From Dokdonia sinensis (lineage in GTDB: Bacteria; Bacteroidota; Bacteroidia; Flavobacteriales; Flavobacteriaceae), in contig NZ_REFV01000007.1 of NCBI RefSeq assembly GCF_003688895.1, positions 155,521 through 219,520 of the forward strand: a stretch of DNA of 64,000 bases, in the 5' to 3' direction. A program made the translations under genes and the position numbers. The notes under the pieces were generated by a model, which saw only the letters and a program-made list of their open reading frames with translations, made no database searches and was not told the origin of the DNA. Below are positions 34,953-44,847 of this stretch, piece after piece. The first letter of the stretch is position 1; each line of letters opens with the position of its first letter.

Positions 34953-35875
34953 TCGAGAACAAATCAAAACACACAGCGCTCATTAAAGCCGAAGCCCAGC
35001 GTCTTGGCTTTATGTCCTGTGGTATCTCTAAGGCTGGTTTTCTGGAGGAAGAAGCACCGCGTCTAGAAAAATGGCTTTCCGAAAACCGGAACGGGGAGAT
35101 GCATTATATGGAGAACTATTTTGACAAGCGTCTCGATCCCACAAAGCTTGTCGAAGATTCTAAAAGTGTGATATCACTATTGCTCAACTATTATCCAAAT
35201 GAATTACAGCGAGACGACACCTACAAAATTTCAAAATATGCTTACGGCAGGGATTATCACTTTGTAATTAAAGATAAACTTAAGGAGTTTTTACACACGC
35301 TAGAAACAGAAATAGGACAAGTATACGGTCGTGCTTTTGTAGATAGTGCTCCTGTTCTCGACAAGGCCTGGGCAGTAAAATCTGGGCTAGGCTGGATGGG
35401 GAAACACAGCAACGTGCTCTCTAAAAAGACAGGTTCTTTTTACTTTATAGCAGAGCTTATTGTAGACCTCGATCTAGAGTATGACTTGCCTGTTACTGAT
35501 CATTGTGGGAGCTGTACTGCCTGCATAGATGCATGTCCCACACAGGCCATATATGAGCCTTATAAAGTAGATGGTAGTAAATGCATCAGTTATTACACCA
35601 TTGAACTTAAAAATGCAATCCCAGAAGCTGCAAGGGGTTTGATGGACGATTGGGCTTTTGGTTGCGATGTCTGTCAGGATGTTTGTCCCTGGAATCGTTT
35701 CAGCAAGTCGCATAGTGAACCTCTGTTTAATCCACACCCACAATTGTTAGAAATGTCTAAAGGGGATTGGGAAGAGATAACGCAAGAGGTGTTTTCTGAA
35801 ATCTTCCAAAAATCTGCTGTAAAACGGACAAAGTATTCTGGACTGCGGCGTAATATTTCTTTTCTTAAAGGGTAG
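34949..35875 (+). CDS. queG: Epoxyqueuosine reductase QueG
   Basis: Cobalamin-dependent iron-sulfur enzyme of 308 residues that makes the last step of queuosine in tRNA. It has the B12-binding N-terminal domain, the conserved [11 protein letters not shown] and the [12 protein letters not shown] stretch, and two 4Fe-4S motifs: [15 protein letters not shown] (about 188-202) and [11 protein letters not shown]. The GTG start overlaps the P450 stop, so translation is probably coupled to it, a pairing that has no obvious metabolic logic. The dispersed palindrome begins three bases after the stop codon. Confidence 0.94.
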   Translation: MIENKSKHTALIKAEAQRLGFMSCGISKAGFLEEEAPRLEKWLSENRNGEMHYMENYFDKRLDPTKLVEDSKSVISLLLNYYPNELQRDDTYKISKYAYGRDYHFVIKDKLKEFLHTLETEIGQVYGRAFVDSAPVLDKAWAVKSGLGWMGKHSNVLSKKTGSFYFIAELIVDLDLEYDLPVTDHCGSCTACIDACPTQAIYEPYKVDGSKCISYYTIELKNAIPEAARGLMDDWAFGCDVCQDVCPWNRFSKSHSEPLFNPHPQLLEMSKGDWEEITQEVFSEIFQKSAVKRTKYSGLRRNISFLKG

Positions 35876-35877
35876 AT

Positions 35878-35893
35878 CGCTTTCGCGAAAGCG
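35878..35893. repeat. Dispersed palindrome, exact core, just after queG stop
   Basis: CGCTTTCGCGAAAGCG, starting two bases after the TAG stop; typical of copies abutting gene ends in this window. Confidence 0.92.
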
Positions 35894-36032
35894 TATTTAA
35901 AGCAAAATATACCCATTATTGGGTATTTCATTTTCGTAAGAACCTTCTTACTTTAGACCCAGAATTAAGCATGTAATCATTTAGTGTTTGTAAGGCTAAA
36001 GCAAGTAGTTAGGGGGACTTGTTTTAATAGAG

Positions 36033-36063
36033 ATTCCGTCAGATTTCTGGCGGAATTTTTTTT
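36033..36063. terminator. Intrinsic terminator between queG and the RND transporter gene
   Basis: Ten-base stem ATTCCGTCAG / CTGGCGGAAT (one T-G pair), ATTT loop, then eight T residues on the plus strand. It abuts the stop codon of the convergent transporter gene and may serve both. Confidence 0.88.
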
Positions 36064-38461
36064 AAGCATCCTTGGTAAATTCATCATCATCGCTCTCAAT
36101 GATTTTAAGAGCTGGTTCCTTAAAAGTTTTCTTATTTGCGATGCTTTTTTCCAGCGATAACAACAATGCTGGTAGTAGTAGTAAGTTTGCCAGCATAGCA
36201 AACAAAAGCGTGGCACTCACAAGACCTCCCAAGGCGACCGTACCGCCAAAACTACTTATCATAAATACCGAGAAACCGAAAAATAATACGATAGAGGTGT
36301 AAAACATACTTACACCTGTTTCTCGGAGTGATGCATATACAGAGCGTTTAATTTTCCATTTTGAGGCACGAAGTTCTTGCCTGTATTTTGCAAGAAAGTG
36401 TATGGTGTCATCTACAGAAATCCCAAATGCTATACTAAAAACTAAAATGGTAGAGGGTTTTATGGGGATACCTAAAAAGCCCATCATGCCTGCGGTTATC
36501 AAAAGCGGTAATAGATTGGGAATAAGGGATACGAGTATCATTCTTAACGACTTAAACATCCAGGCCATAAATAGCGCTATGAGCAATACAGCTAGAGAGA
36601 GGCTTATGATTAAATTCCAGACGAGATAATTCGTTCCTTTTTGGAAAACAAGAGCCTTACCTGTGAGTGTTACTTCGTAACGGTCTTCGGGAAACAGGGT
36701 TGCTATTTTCCTGCGTAGGTTTTCTTCGGCCATTTCCATACGGTCTGTGCCTATGTCTTTCATAAAGGTGGTTATCCTAGCATATTGCCCAGTACTATCT
36801 ACGTAGGCCCCCATAAGATTTGCCTCTCCAGAAAAACTATTAGTATATGGAAGTATAAAAGCACGTTCGTTACTGGTGGGGAGCTGATAATATTTGGGAG
36901 CTCCATTGTAGTATGCTTGCTTCGCATACTTCACGAGATTTACGACAGAAACAGGTTTAGATAGTTCAGGTTGCTCCTCGATAACCGTACTTAACTCATC
37001 CATTTTTTTTAGAGTGGCGAGCTTCATAACTCCTTTTTTGCGCTTAGTGTCTATAAGTATTTCTAAAGGCATAATACCGTCAAACTCTTGCTCAAAGAAG
37101 CGTATATCTTTAAAAAAGGCAGTTTTTTTAGGCATATCTTCTATTAAGCTGCCCGACACTTTAATTTGGTAAATTCCTATAATGCTCAAAGCAAGCAGTA
37201 TTACACTAGAAATATAGATGCCTATACGGTGATTGCGCACAGTAGATTCCATCCAGTTTACAAATGACTCTATCCACCTTTTACCTAGATGTTTTAAATG
37301 CTTCTCTTTAGGAGGAGACATATAGCTATAAATGACTGGGATGATGAGCAGGGATAATAAAAATATACCTATAATATTAATACTTGCGACGATACCAAAT
37401 TCTTTGAGAAGCGAGCTTTCAGTTAAAATAAAAGTGGCAAATCCAGATGCAGTTGTGACATTAGTCATTAGCGTGGCGTTTCCGACTTTGGCAATAACTC
37501 GTTGCAATGCTTTTACTTGATTTCCGTGATTTTTATATTCCTGTTGATATTTGTTAATCAAGAAAATGCAGTTGGGAATCCCAATAACAATGATAAGGGG
37601 CGGGATAAGAGCTGTTAGAACTGTAATTTCATATCGTAGTAAACCTAAAACACCAAAGGCCCACATTACACCTATGATCACCGTAATCATGGAGATAAAC
37701 GTAGCACGATAAGACCTAAAAAAGAAAAAGAAAATAAGCGATGTCACTAGTAACGCAGCAAGAACAAACAATCCTATCTCATCAATTATATTTTGTGCAT
37801 TCAGGGTTCTGATGTAGGGCATTCCGCTTGTACGCACCTTGATGCCGTTTTCCTTTTCAAAGGTGTCAATTAACGGAATAAGATCCTCAATGATAAAGTC
37901 TCGGCGTGCAGATGTATTTATGATTTCTTTATCTAGATAAATGGCAGAGCGCACCGTACCGGTTTGCTTGTTGTAAATTAGATTTTCGTAAAATGGCAAG
38001 TCGTTAAAAAGCTGCTTTCTGTAATTTTCTGCTTCTTCGGTGGTGGTTACCGTTCCTGGGATAAAACTGTCCAGTTCAAAACGCTGTGGGTCTTCTTCTT
38101 TGCGAAGTAATTTTAAATCTTTTAAAGAAATGGAAAGTGTTACTTCTGGATATGTATTAATTTTCGCCGAAAGGCTATTCCAAGCATTAAGAATATTTGG
38201 GGTAAAGAGGCTGTCATTTTGAATCCCCAGAACTATGAGATTACCTTCTTCACCAAATTTATCTAGGAAATTATTGTATTCTAAATTTACTTCGTGGTCG
38301 TCGGGTAACAGATTTGCTTCTGTATAGGTGAAGCGCATATGCTTCCATTGCATCGAAAGAAAAATGGTAATTGCCGCTACAAGAATAAGAACAAAGGGTC
38401 TGTTGCGCAAAATAAGCCTTGCGACACTCGCCCAAAATCCAGTAGTGAGAATTTTTACCAT
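36062..38461 (-). CDS. RND-superfamily (MMPL-type) transporter
   Basis: Membrane exporter of 799 residues of the COG1033 type. Two homologous halves each have one helix, a large periplasmic loop and five further helices, for twelve in all. The family hallmark FGISVDDTIHFLAKYRQE lies near 670-690 and the corresponding first-half segment is VIGIPNCIFLINKYQQE. These proteins differ from the AcrB drug pumps and are often linked to lipid, hopanoid or hydrophobic-molecule export. No fusion protein or outer-membrane channel is encoded beside it; the DUF5686 barrel directly upstream on the same strand may be functionally linked. Confidence 0.88.
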   Translation of the reverse strand: MVKILTTGFWASVARLILRNRPFVLILVAAITIFLSMQWKHMRFTYTEANLLPDDHEVNLEYNNFLDKFGEEGNLIVLGIQNDSLFTPNILNAWNSLSAKINTYPEVTLSISLKDLKLLRKEEDPQRFELDSFIPGTVTTTEEAENYRKQLFNDLPFYENLIYNKQTGTVRSAIYLDKEIINTSARRDFIIEDLIPLIDTFEKENGIKVRTSGMPYIRTLNAQNIIDEIGLFVLAALLVTSLIFFFFFRSYRATFISMITVIIGVMWAFGVLGLLRYEITVLTALIPPLIIVIGIPNCIFLINKYQQEYKNHGNQVKALQRVIAKVGNATLMTNVTTASGFATFILTESSLLKEFGIVASINIIGIFLLSLLIIPVIYSYMSPPKEKHLKHLGKRWIESFVNWMESTVRNHRIGIYISSVILLALSIIGIYQIKVSGSLIEDMPKKTAFFKDIRFFEQEFDGIMPLEILIDTKRKKGVMKLATLKKMDELSTVIEEQPELSKPVSVVNLVKYAKQAYYNGAPKYYQLPTSNERAFILPYTNSFSGEANLMGAYVDSTGQYARITTFMKDIGTDRMEMAEENLRRKIATLFPEDRYEVTLTGKALVFQKGTNYLVWNLIISLSLAVLLIALFMAWMFKSLRMILVSLIPNLLPLLITAGMMGFLGIPIKPSTILVFSIAFGISVDDTIHFLAKYRQELRASKWKIKRSVYASLRETGVSMFYTSIVLFFGFSVFMISSFGGTVALGGLVSATLLFAMLANLLLLPALLLSLEKSIANKKTFKEPALKIIESDDDEFTKDA

Positions 38462-38527
38462 AACCTGTTGCTCAAAAGTGCAAAGGTAACAGATTTAAGA
38501 GGTTTCAGGTTGCCCGCTCCTTAGTTT

Positions 38528-40648
38528 CTATAGTTGCAGGTTAAAGGTGAACTTAAATGCGATATTATCCTCCCAATTGGGAAGATGATATGCGCCATAA
38601 CGATAGGTCAAACTCGTTCCGAAGCCAAAGAGCAATTTATTAATTTCAAAACCAGATTCTGTGTAACCCTGACTTAACGAATCGAAGTTGATATCAATAT
38701 GATCTTCGGGTCTTTGTATGTCGCCTAAGGCAAACCGCGTGATAAAAACCATTTCAGGTTTGAATTTTTTTCCAAAATTAAACGGACGTAATCTATGTTT
38801 GACTTGTGCGGTAAATAAACGGTCCGAGAAAAACTCCCCAAAAAACATGGTCTCAAAGCTGTTTACACCAGCGACCGAAAATCGTTGCATTATTGTTTCC
38901 TTGGTTGGAGCGTTGGGATACGCATGAAATAAATGCGTGATGGGTAAATCTCCAAATGCGGCGTTCCCTTCAAGCAGGATTTCTGTAGCGCTTTTATTTA
39001 AACGGTCTAGGCGATAAAATAATTTTGCTCCCACTTTTGTAAAATTAAAATCTCCTCCTACACCATCAAAACCTTGAGAAACTTGAGCAGAAACTTTAGG
39101 GTAACCATCATATACCTCTGAAATACCGTCTACAGTATTCATAAATTTACTAGAAGGACTCCATCTAAAGCCAAAGGTCGCTTCTGTGATCTTATAGTCT
39201 GAAAATGGATCTGTACCATTTTTAAGATAGGTGTAGGGCGTGGTTTGTGCTATGCGCCTATGGGCTACCTGAAATTCTGTGAGAATCTTAGGTGTAAGAC
39301 GGTATTCAAAATTTGTTCTAGTGGTCCTATGCTTATAAAAAAGGTTAATGTTAACAAGTCTTGGCTCAAAGAGGGAGTACACACGTCTGTCTGTGAGGTA
39401 TGCAAAGTTTCCTACTTCTTCAAGATCTTGATTATAAGTAAGGCTCAACCATCCATCTTTCTCAGGAAAAAACAAATAGCCTCCACCAGCGCCAAATTTA
39501 AATTCCTTGTCTTTAAAACCATAAGCGCCATAACCTTCCAGCCTAAAACGTTTTGAGAATCCAGCATTTGTGACGCCTCCCATTCCTAGTCGTAGTCCTT
39601 CAAAATTATTGAACTTCACAGGATACGTTAGGTCAAAATCAAAAGCGTTTACACTAAAGTAACCTACAGAAAAATCATTTATGGTTCCCAATCGACGCTC
39701 TATATTTTCGGCATTTACTATTTTCTCTAGTTCGGAGAACGACCTTCTGTCTTTAGAGGTAAGCTGCTCTGGTCTGTATGTTTTCCAAAAGCTTTCGGGC
39801 TGCTTGTTTGCCCCATTAGTAAAAGTTATAGCGTATGAAGCGAGTCTTTCTTCAGATGGCTTGTCAAATTCAAAATCGCTTATTCTCGTGCTGGATACCA
39901 AGTATTTTTTAGTAACCATCTCTTCCATCACTTCATTCTGTAAAGCTCCAATAGCAATGCGCCCTCCAAAAAAGGAAAGCTTGCGGTCACTATTACCCTT
40001 GTCTATAAATAAATCTCGGTTTAAAGGTATATATACCTGAGCGTCTTTAATGTATTTATATTCTTGATGTAAAATAATATTTAGGTCATCTTTTATTCCG
40101 ACACTTACGCCCTTGATAGCGTAAGATGTTTTGTCCAATATCATTTTTCCTGTAAGTCCAGGAATCGTTTTTGGTTTTTTTGGGGAAAAATGAACTACGT
40201 AATCTCCCTGCTCATTTACCTCTTCTAGGGTATAGTTGTAGTTACGCACCCCCCTTTTGGAAAGGATTCCGGCATAACGCGTATTAAATATGACATAGTC
40301 GTCATCGTAAAATGATCGGGACTGCAGGTTTACAGCAAATACTTCGTAACGAGGTTCCTCAAAACCAGCTAGCTGGTACCCTATGATTTCTTCTGAGAAA
40401 CTATTTTTTTGAGTAAAGTATACCTTACTTACCTTTTCTGAAAAGAAATTATGTGCGCTCGTTCCTAAGCTATCTGTTACTACTGTTTTTTCATAAGATG
40501 TAAATGAGAATGTTTTTAATTTTTCTCTTACATCATTAGACGGTGCATTCTCAATAGCTTGCTCTATAATTTTAAGCGCAGACTGTGGAGTTTCTTGTGC
40601 CCGTAAAAAAAATGAGGTAAGAAGGAGCAATATAAGAATGGAACGCAT
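38528..40648 (-). CDS. DUF5686 outer-membrane beta-barrel protein
   Basis: Secreted protein of 706 residues with a signal peptide ending about FFLRA-Q (17). The N-terminal 230 residues carry the DUF5686 pattern (YDDDYVIFNTRYAGILSKRG, LTGKMILDKTSYAIKGV), and the remainder has alternating aromatic beta strands (YGAYGFKDKEFKFGAGGGYL, FEYRLTPKILTEF) ending FKFTFNLQL, a typical terminal strand of a barrel. Related Bacteroidota proteins usually have an N-terminal carboxypeptidase-regulatory-like domain, which is missing here. The function is unknown. It precedes the RND transporter by 66 bases, so the two are probably co-transcribed. Confidence 0.83.
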   Translation of the reverse strand: MRSILILLLLTSFFLRAQETPQSALKIIEQAIENAPSNDVREKLKTFSFTSYEKTVVTDSLGTSAHNFFSEKVSKVYFTQKNSFSEEIIGYQLAGFEEPRYEVFAVNLQSRSFYDDDYVIFNTRYAGILSKRGVRNYNYTLEEVNEQGDYVVHFSPKKPKTIPGLTGKMILDKTSYAIKGVSVGIKDDLNIILHQEYKYIKDAQVYIPLNRDLFIDKGNSDRKLSFFGGRIAIGALQNEVMEEMVTKKYLVSSTRISDFEFDKPSEERLASYAITFTNGANKQPESFWKTYRPEQLTSKDRRSFSELEKIVNAENIERRLGTINDFSVGYFSVNAFDFDLTYPVKFNNFEGLRLGMGGVTNAGFSKRFRLEGYGAYGFKDKEFKFGAGGGYLFFPEKDGWLSLTYNQDLEEVGNFAYLTDRRVYSLFEPRLVNINLFYKHRTTRTNFEYRLTPKILTEFQVAHRRIAQTTPYTYLKNGTDPFSDYKITEATFGFRWSPSSKFMNTVDGISEVYDGYPKVSAQVSQGFDGVGGDFNFTKVGAKLFYRLDRLNKSATEILLEGNAAFGDLPITHLFHAYPNAPTKETIMQRFSVAGVNSFETMFFGEFFSDRLFTAQVKHRLRPFNFGKKFKPEMVFITRFALGDIQRPEDHIDINFDSLSQGYTESGFEINKLLFGFGTSLTYRYGAYHLPNWEDNIAFKFTFNLQL

Positions 40649-40676
40649 AGGATAAAATATCTCGTAAATGTATCAA

Positions 40677-40702
40677 AAAAGCGACCTTGTGGGGTCGCTT
40701 TT
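40677..40702 (-). terminator. Intrinsic terminator of frr
   Basis: Stem GCGACC/GGTCGC with a T run on the minus strand, lying between frr and the DUF5686 gene. Confidence 0.82.
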
Positions 40703-40725
40703 TGTAATTGTTTAACGCTGTTAAA

Positions 40726-41283
40726 TTATATCGTCATTATCTCTGCTTCTTTAACTTCAAGTGCCTCATCTATGCGCTTAATGTGTACGTCTGTAAGTTT
40801 TTGAACATCTACCTCTGCATTTGCTTTTTCATCTTCAGATGCATCTTCTAGTTTCTTAATTTCGTTGTTTGCGTTTTTGCGATCGTTACGCACACCAACT
40901 TTAGAATCTTCAGCCTCTGCCTTTGCCTGTTTTACAAGTTCTCTACGACGTTCTTCTGTAAGTGGCGGTACATTGATAATAATACTCTCGCCATTGTTCA
41001 TTGGGTTAAAACCTAAGTTTGAGTTTATGATGGCTTTCTCAATTTCAGGTATCAATGATTTTTCCCACGGTTGTACCGAAATTGTACGTCCATCTGGAGT
41101 AAGAACATTAGCGACCTGACTAAGTGGAGTGGGGCTTCCGTAATAATCTACCATTACCCCTTGTAACATTGACGGGCTTGCTTTTCCTGCGCGTATGGTC
41201 TGTAAACGTTTTGCAAGGTGTGTGATAGCATTATCCATCGTTTCCTTTGTGCTATCGAGTATAAATTTTATGTCTTCGTTCAT
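40726..41283 (-). CDS. frr: Ribosome recycling factor
   Basis: RRF of 185 residues; with EF-G it splits post-termination ribosomes. The long three-helix bundle is recognisable from the N-terminal ITHLAKRLQTIRAGKASPSM, the inserted domain VMVDYYGSPTPLSQVANV, and the C-terminal LTEERRRELVKQAKAEAEDS. The usual length of about 185 is kept. It follows pyrH by 57 bases on the same strand; pyrH-frr is a conserved pair. Confidence 0.96.
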   Translation of the reverse strand: MNEDIKFILDSTKETMDNAITHLAKRLQTIRAGKASPSMLQGVMVDYYGSPTPLSQVANVLTPDGRTISVQPWEKSLIPEIEKAIINSNLGFNPMNNGESIIINVPPLTEERRRELVKQAKAEAEDSKVGVRNDRKNANNEIKKLEDASEDEKANAEVDVQKLTDVHIKRIDEALEVKEAEIMTI

Positions 41284-41340
41284 GAGAATGCTTATTTTCT
41301 AATACAAGTTTACAAAAATTGAGCCTTTTTTAAAACGCTT

Positions 41341-42048
41341 TTATAATTGAACCGTAGTTCCAATTTTTTCTCCAGAAACTACTTTGAGTAGATTTCCAGG
41401 TTTATTCATATCAAAAACGATAATAGGAAGCTCATTTTCTTGACTAAGTGTAAAAGCTGTGGTGTCCATAACCTTGAGTCCTTTGCGCAGTACATCGTCA
41501 AAGGTGATATTGTCATACTTTATAGCCTCCTTGTCCTTTTCTGGATCTGCAGTATAAATACCATCTACACGAGTACCTTTGAGAATTACATCTGCTTCTA
41601 TTTCAATAGCTCTTAGTACTGCGGCAGAGTCTGTTGTAAAGTATGGGTTTCCTGTACCTCCGCCAAAAATAACAACACGTCCTTTCTCAAGGTGGCGCAT
41701 CGCTCTGCGACGTATGAATGGTTCTGCAACCTCGTCTATTTTAATCGCAGTTTGCAATCTTGTGGGGATACCTGCATCCTCTAAGGCGTTTTGCAATGCG
41801 AGTCCATTAATTACGGTTGCCAGCATTCCCATATGGTCACTTTGCACACGATCCATCCCAACACTAGCACCGGAGACACCTCTGAAGATGTTTCCGCCAC
41901 CTATGACAATGGCAACTTCAATGCCTGTATTAATGACCGCCTTTATTTCGGCAGCATATTCTGAAAGACGTTTAGGGTCTATTCCATACTGGCGCTCGCC
42001 CATCAAGGCTTCACCAGAAAGTTTAAGAAGAATTCTTTTGTATTGCAT
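41341..42048 (-). CDS. pyrH: UMP kinase
   Basis: Uridylate kinase of 235 residues counted from the ATG at 42048, giving the normal start [17 protein letters not shown]; an upstream TTG at 42069 is less likely. It phosphorylates UMP to UDP. Seen: GGGNIFRG (about 50-57), the [11 protein letters not shown] segment, [26 protein letters not shown] and a C-terminal [16 protein letters not shown]. It is a hexameric amino-acid kinase-fold enzyme, allosterically controlled by GTP and UTP in known members. It is co-transcribed with frr. Confidence 0.96.
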   Translation of the reverse strand: MQYKRILLKLSGEALMGERQYGIDPKRLSEYAAEIKAVINTGIEVAIVIGGGNIFRGVSGASVGMDRVQSDHMGMLATVINGLALQNALEDAGIPTRLQTAIKIDEVAEPFIRRRAMRHLEKGRVVIFGGGTGNPYFTTDSAAVLRAIEIEADVILKGTRVDGIYTADPEKDKEAIKYDNITFDDVLRKGLKVMDTTAFTLSQENELPIIVFDMNKPGNLLKVVSGEKIGTTVQL

Positions 42049-42137
42049 AAGTTTATAAGGATTGTGCAAATATAGAACTTATCCGTTTTGTATGGTAGAT
42101 TGTGATTTATAAATATGGAGGGGTTTGGGGTGATTAC

Positions 42138-42151
42138 GCTTTCGCGAAAGC
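42138..42151. repeat. Dispersed palindrome, exact core, between pyrH and tsf
   Basis: GCTTTCGCGAAAGC in the 190-bp gap after the tsf terminator and upstream of pyrH. The left flank TAC extends the form; the right flank does not. Confidence 0.9.
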
Positions 42152-42181
42152 CTAAGAAATCATACATCCATCATTTTTTAA

Positions 42182-42218
42182 GCAAAAAAAATCCCTCTCA
42201 CAAAAGCAAGAGGGATTT
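42182..42218 (-). terminator. Intrinsic terminator of rpsB-tsf
   Basis: Perfect ten-base stem AAATCCCTCT / AGAGGGATTT with a ten-base loop and a T run on the minus strand, 22 bases past the tsf stop. Confidence 0.92.
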
Positions 42219-42240
42219 CTGTACGAATAAGAGATCTAGC

Positions 42241-43206
42241 TTACGCTAAAGAAACTCTTTTAAATCCTACTACGCTAGCATCACCCTTAGAAGCAACATA
42301 TTGTGCTACATTCTGACTGTCATCCATAATAAAACGTTGATCTAGCAATGCTTTCTCATGATCCATTGTTGTGTTATCTGCCACAAAACGCTCTACTTTA
42401 CCAGGAACAATTTTGTCCCAGATTTGCTCTGGCTTCCCTTCGGCTTTAAGCTCTGCTTTGATATCTGCCTCTGCTTGTGCCATTACTTCTGGAGTAAGTT
42501 GCGACATAGAGATGTATTGAGGTACATTCTTAAGTGTCTTCCCAAGGCGACCTAGCTCAATATTCTCTTTTTCGATAGCGGCGATACGTGCTTCAGTTTC
42601 TGAAGCTACGAAGTCTGCGTCAAAATCTTTGTAAGAAAGTGTAGATGCTCCCATAGAAGCTACTTGCATAGAAACACTCTTTGCAACCTCCTCAGCATTA
42701 TCAGTAGCTTTGTCTAGACCTACTAAAGCGCCTATTTTGTTACCGTGTACGTAAGAACCTACAAAAGGAGCTTCTAACGTTTCGTAGCCACCGATTTCAA
42801 TTTTTTCACCTATTACACCAGTTTGCTCGATTAGTTTATCTGCCACGGTCATTCCGTCAAAGTTTGCCGCGAGCATTTCATCTTTAGAATTTACAGAAAG
42901 AGCGATATCGCCCATCTTGTTTGCAAGCTCAACAAAAGAATCATTTTTTGTTACGAAGTCTGTCTCACAGTTTAGAGATACAACAACACCACGAGTATTG
43001 TCTGCATTTATTTTTGCAACAACAACACCCTCTGATGAGTCCCTGTCGGCCCTTTTTTCTGCGACTTTTTGTCCTTTCTTACGAAGAACAGTTACTGCTT
43101 TGTCAAAATCCCCTCCGGCTTCAACGAGGGCTTTTTTACAATCCATCATTCCAGCACCTGTGGCTTCTCTTAGTTTTTTTACGTCTGCAGCGGTAATATT
43201 TGCCAT
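42241..43206 (-). CDS. tsf: Elongation factor Ts
   Basis: Nucleotide exchange factor of EF-Tu, 321 residues, longer than the E. coli protein (283). The N-terminal UBA-like domain reads VKKLREATGAGMMDCKKALVEAGGDFDKAV, followed by the core TDF motif (LNCETDFVTKND) and the dimerisation repeats. The C-terminal region continues to KRVSLA. It follows rpsB after a 151-bp gap that contains a long stem-loop (43292-43338), so part of the message may end before tsf. Confidence 0.96.
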   Translation of the reverse strand: MANITAADVKKLREATGAGMMDCKKALVEAGGDFDKAVTVLRKKGQKVAEKRADRDSSEGVVVAKINADNTRGVVVSLNCETDFVTKNDSFVELANKMGDIALSVNSKDEMLAANFDGMTVADKLIEQTGVIGEKIEIGGYETLEAPFVGSYVHGNKIGALVGLDKATDNAEEVAKSVSMQVASMGASTLSYKDFDADFVASETEARIAAIEKENIELGRLGKTLKNVPQYISMSQLTPEVMAQAEADIKAELKAEGKPEQIWDKIVPGKVERFVADNTTMDHEKALLDQRFIMDDSQNVAQYVASKGDASVVGFKRVSLA

Positions 43207-43291
43207 AATAAATATTTGTTGTTATTTCCGTCCCTTGGACTATCGCTCAGGATAATCTACGGCAGAAATCTTATTATTAGTTAAACATTAA

Positions 43292-43338
43292 AAAAGTCGT
43301 CTCGTCGTTTCTGCTAAGAAAAGAGTGAGACGACTTTT
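43292..43338 (-). terminator. Stem-loop between rpsB and tsf (partial terminator or processing site)
   Basis: Perfect twelve-base stem AAAAGTCGTCTC / GAGACGACTTTT with a 23-base loop and T residues after the stem on the minus strand. It could lower tsf expression relative to rpsB or protect the rpsB 3' end. Confidence 0.72.
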
Positions 43339-43357
43339 AAGTATTATCAATTTGTTG

Positions 43358-44194
43358 TTACTCTTCTTCTTCGCTGGCTGCTACTTTTGCTTTAGCTGGC
43401 TCAGCTTTTGGAGCTTTCTCAGCCTTTGGAGCTGCCTTTTTCTTAGGAGCTTTAGCCTTAGCGTCTTTAGAGTCGTCACCTTCATTTTGAGCATCTTTTC
43501 CAGCTTTACGCTCAGAAAGACCCTCTATGATTGCGTCAGAAACGTAACCTACGATTTTGTCGATAGATTTAGAAGCATCATCATTTGCAGGGATAAGGTA
43601 GTCTACCTGACGCGGGTCAGAGTTAGTATCTACCATTGCAAAAATTGGAATGTTTAATTTTTGAGCTTCTTTAATCGCGATATGCTCACGCTTGATATCT
43701 ACTACAAAAAGTGCTCCTGGAAGACGTGTCATATCTGCAATAGAACCTAAGTTCTTATCCAGCTTCGCACGCAAACGGTCTGTCTGTAGTTTTTCTTTCT
43801 TAGAAAGTGTATCAAAACGACCATCTTGTTTCATACGGTCTATGGTTTGCATTTTCTTAATCGCTTTACGTATGGTTACAAAGTTTGTAAGCATTCCACC
43901 AGGCCATCTCTCCGTGATGTACGGCATATTTGCTTTTTCAGCTTTGTCTGCTACGATTTCTTTTGCTTGTTTTTTGGTAGCTACAAAAAGTATTTTTCTA
44001 CCAGATGCTGCTATCTTCTTGAGCGCCTCAGAGGTCTCTTCGATCTTAGCAGCAGTTTTGTAAAGATTTATGATGTGTATCCCATTGCGCTCCATATAGA
44101 TATACGGTGCCATATTAGGATCCCATCTTCTTGTGAGGTGTCCAAAGTGAACCCCTGCATCAAGCAAGTCTTTTATTTCGATGTTGTTTGCCAT
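43358..44194 (-). CDS. rpsB: 30S ribosomal protein S2
   Basis: S2 of 278 residues. The conserved core is clear: [19 protein letters not shown] at the start, [23 protein letters not shown], and [22 protein letters not shown] Lys/Ala/Glu-rich tail of about 55 residues ([20 protein letters not shown]) extends past the usual end, as in other Bacteroidota S2 proteins. It is upstream of tsf as in most bacteria. The 266-bp gap before it toward rpsI holds a long split palindrome and no gene. Confidence 0.97.
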   Translation of the reverse strand: MANNIEIKDLLDAGVHFGHLTRRWDPNMAPYIYMERNGIHIINLYKTAAKIEETSEALKKIAASGRKILFVATKKQAKEIVADKAEKANMPYITERWPGGMLTNFVTIRKAIKKMQTIDRMKQDGRFDTLSKKEKLQTDRLRAKLDKNLGSIADMTRLPGALFVVDIKREHIAIKEAQKLNIPIFAMVDTNSDPRQVDYLIPANDDASKSIDKIVGYVSDAIIEGLSERKAGKDAQNEGDDSKDAKAKAPKKKAAPKAEKAPKAEPAKAKVAASEEEE

Positions 44195-44283
44195 TTTTGT
44201 AATAGTTTACGTTCCGTTGGAAATTAAAATTAGCAACTCCGTGCTCGACGGGGTTTAGATGCTAAACTAACCTTGATTCTGTT

Positions 44284-44326
44284 TTACGCTTTCCGTGAGA
44301 TGTACTCAGGATAAATCGCAAAAGCG
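44284..44326. repeat. Long split form of the dispersed palindrome, decayed
   Basis: TTACGCTTTCC... followed by TACTCAGGATAAATCGCAAAAGC; same orientation and centre as 12162-12200 but with several arm changes. It lies in the rpsI-rpsB gap (44195-44460), which also has a small GGGAC/GTCCC hairpin near 44371 and no gene. Confidence 0.72.
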
Positions 44327-44460
44327 AACCAAGCAACGACAACATTTCAATTAATATTAATTTTCTTGTTGGGACACTACGTCCCGATAACTTCTTGATT
44401 TCAATAATGGTAAATACCACGTATAAAAATCGAAGTAGAGATACTGAAACAAGTTCAGTA

Positions 44461-44847
44461 TTAACGCTTAGAGAATTGAAATTTCTTACGGGCTTTTTTC
44501 TGTCCGAATTTCTTACGCTCTACCATTCTTGGATCTCTCGTCATTAAGCCTTCTGGCTTAAGGATTGCGCGGTTCTCAGCGTCTACCTCGCACATTGCTC
44601 TAGATAGAGCTAGGCGTATAGCTTCTGCCTGACCAGTAATTCCCCCTCCGTAAACGTTTACTTTAATGTCAAAGTTTCCATCGTTTTCCGTAAGTACTAA
44701 CGGCTGGTTTACTTTGTACTGTAACGTTCCTGTAGGGAAGTAGTTTGCAAGATCTTTCTTGTTTACGGTAATGTTTCCTTTTCCTTCAGAAACGTAAACA
44801 CGTGCTACTGCAGTCTTACGACGACCTATGGTGTGTATTGTCTCCAT
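44461..44847 (-). CDS. rpsI: 30S ribosomal protein S9
   Basis: S9 of 128 residues: TIGRRKTAVARVYVSEGKG at the start, GGGITGQAEAIRLALSRAM in the middle and the conserved basic C-terminus KKARKKFQFSKR that reaches the P-site tRNA. The start overlaps the rplM stop by one base (TAATG), indicating translational coupling. An eight-base inverted repeat (44441-44461) overlaps its stop codon and has no T run. Confidence 0.97.
   Translation of the reverse strand: METIHTIGRRKTAVARVYVSEGKGNITVNKKDLANYFPTGTLQYKVNQPLVLTENDGNFDIKVNVYGGGITGQAEAIRLALSRAMCEVDAENRAILKPEGLMTRDPRMVERKKFGQKKARKKFQFSKR

Noticed and set aside
43228..43264. GCTCAGGATAA near the tsf start, like the centre of the long split palindrome
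   Set aside because: No palindrome arms flank it, so membership cannot be supported.
44371..44385. GGGAC/GTCCC hairpin in the rpsI-rpsB gap
   Set aside because: Five-base stem without a T run; no role can be supported.
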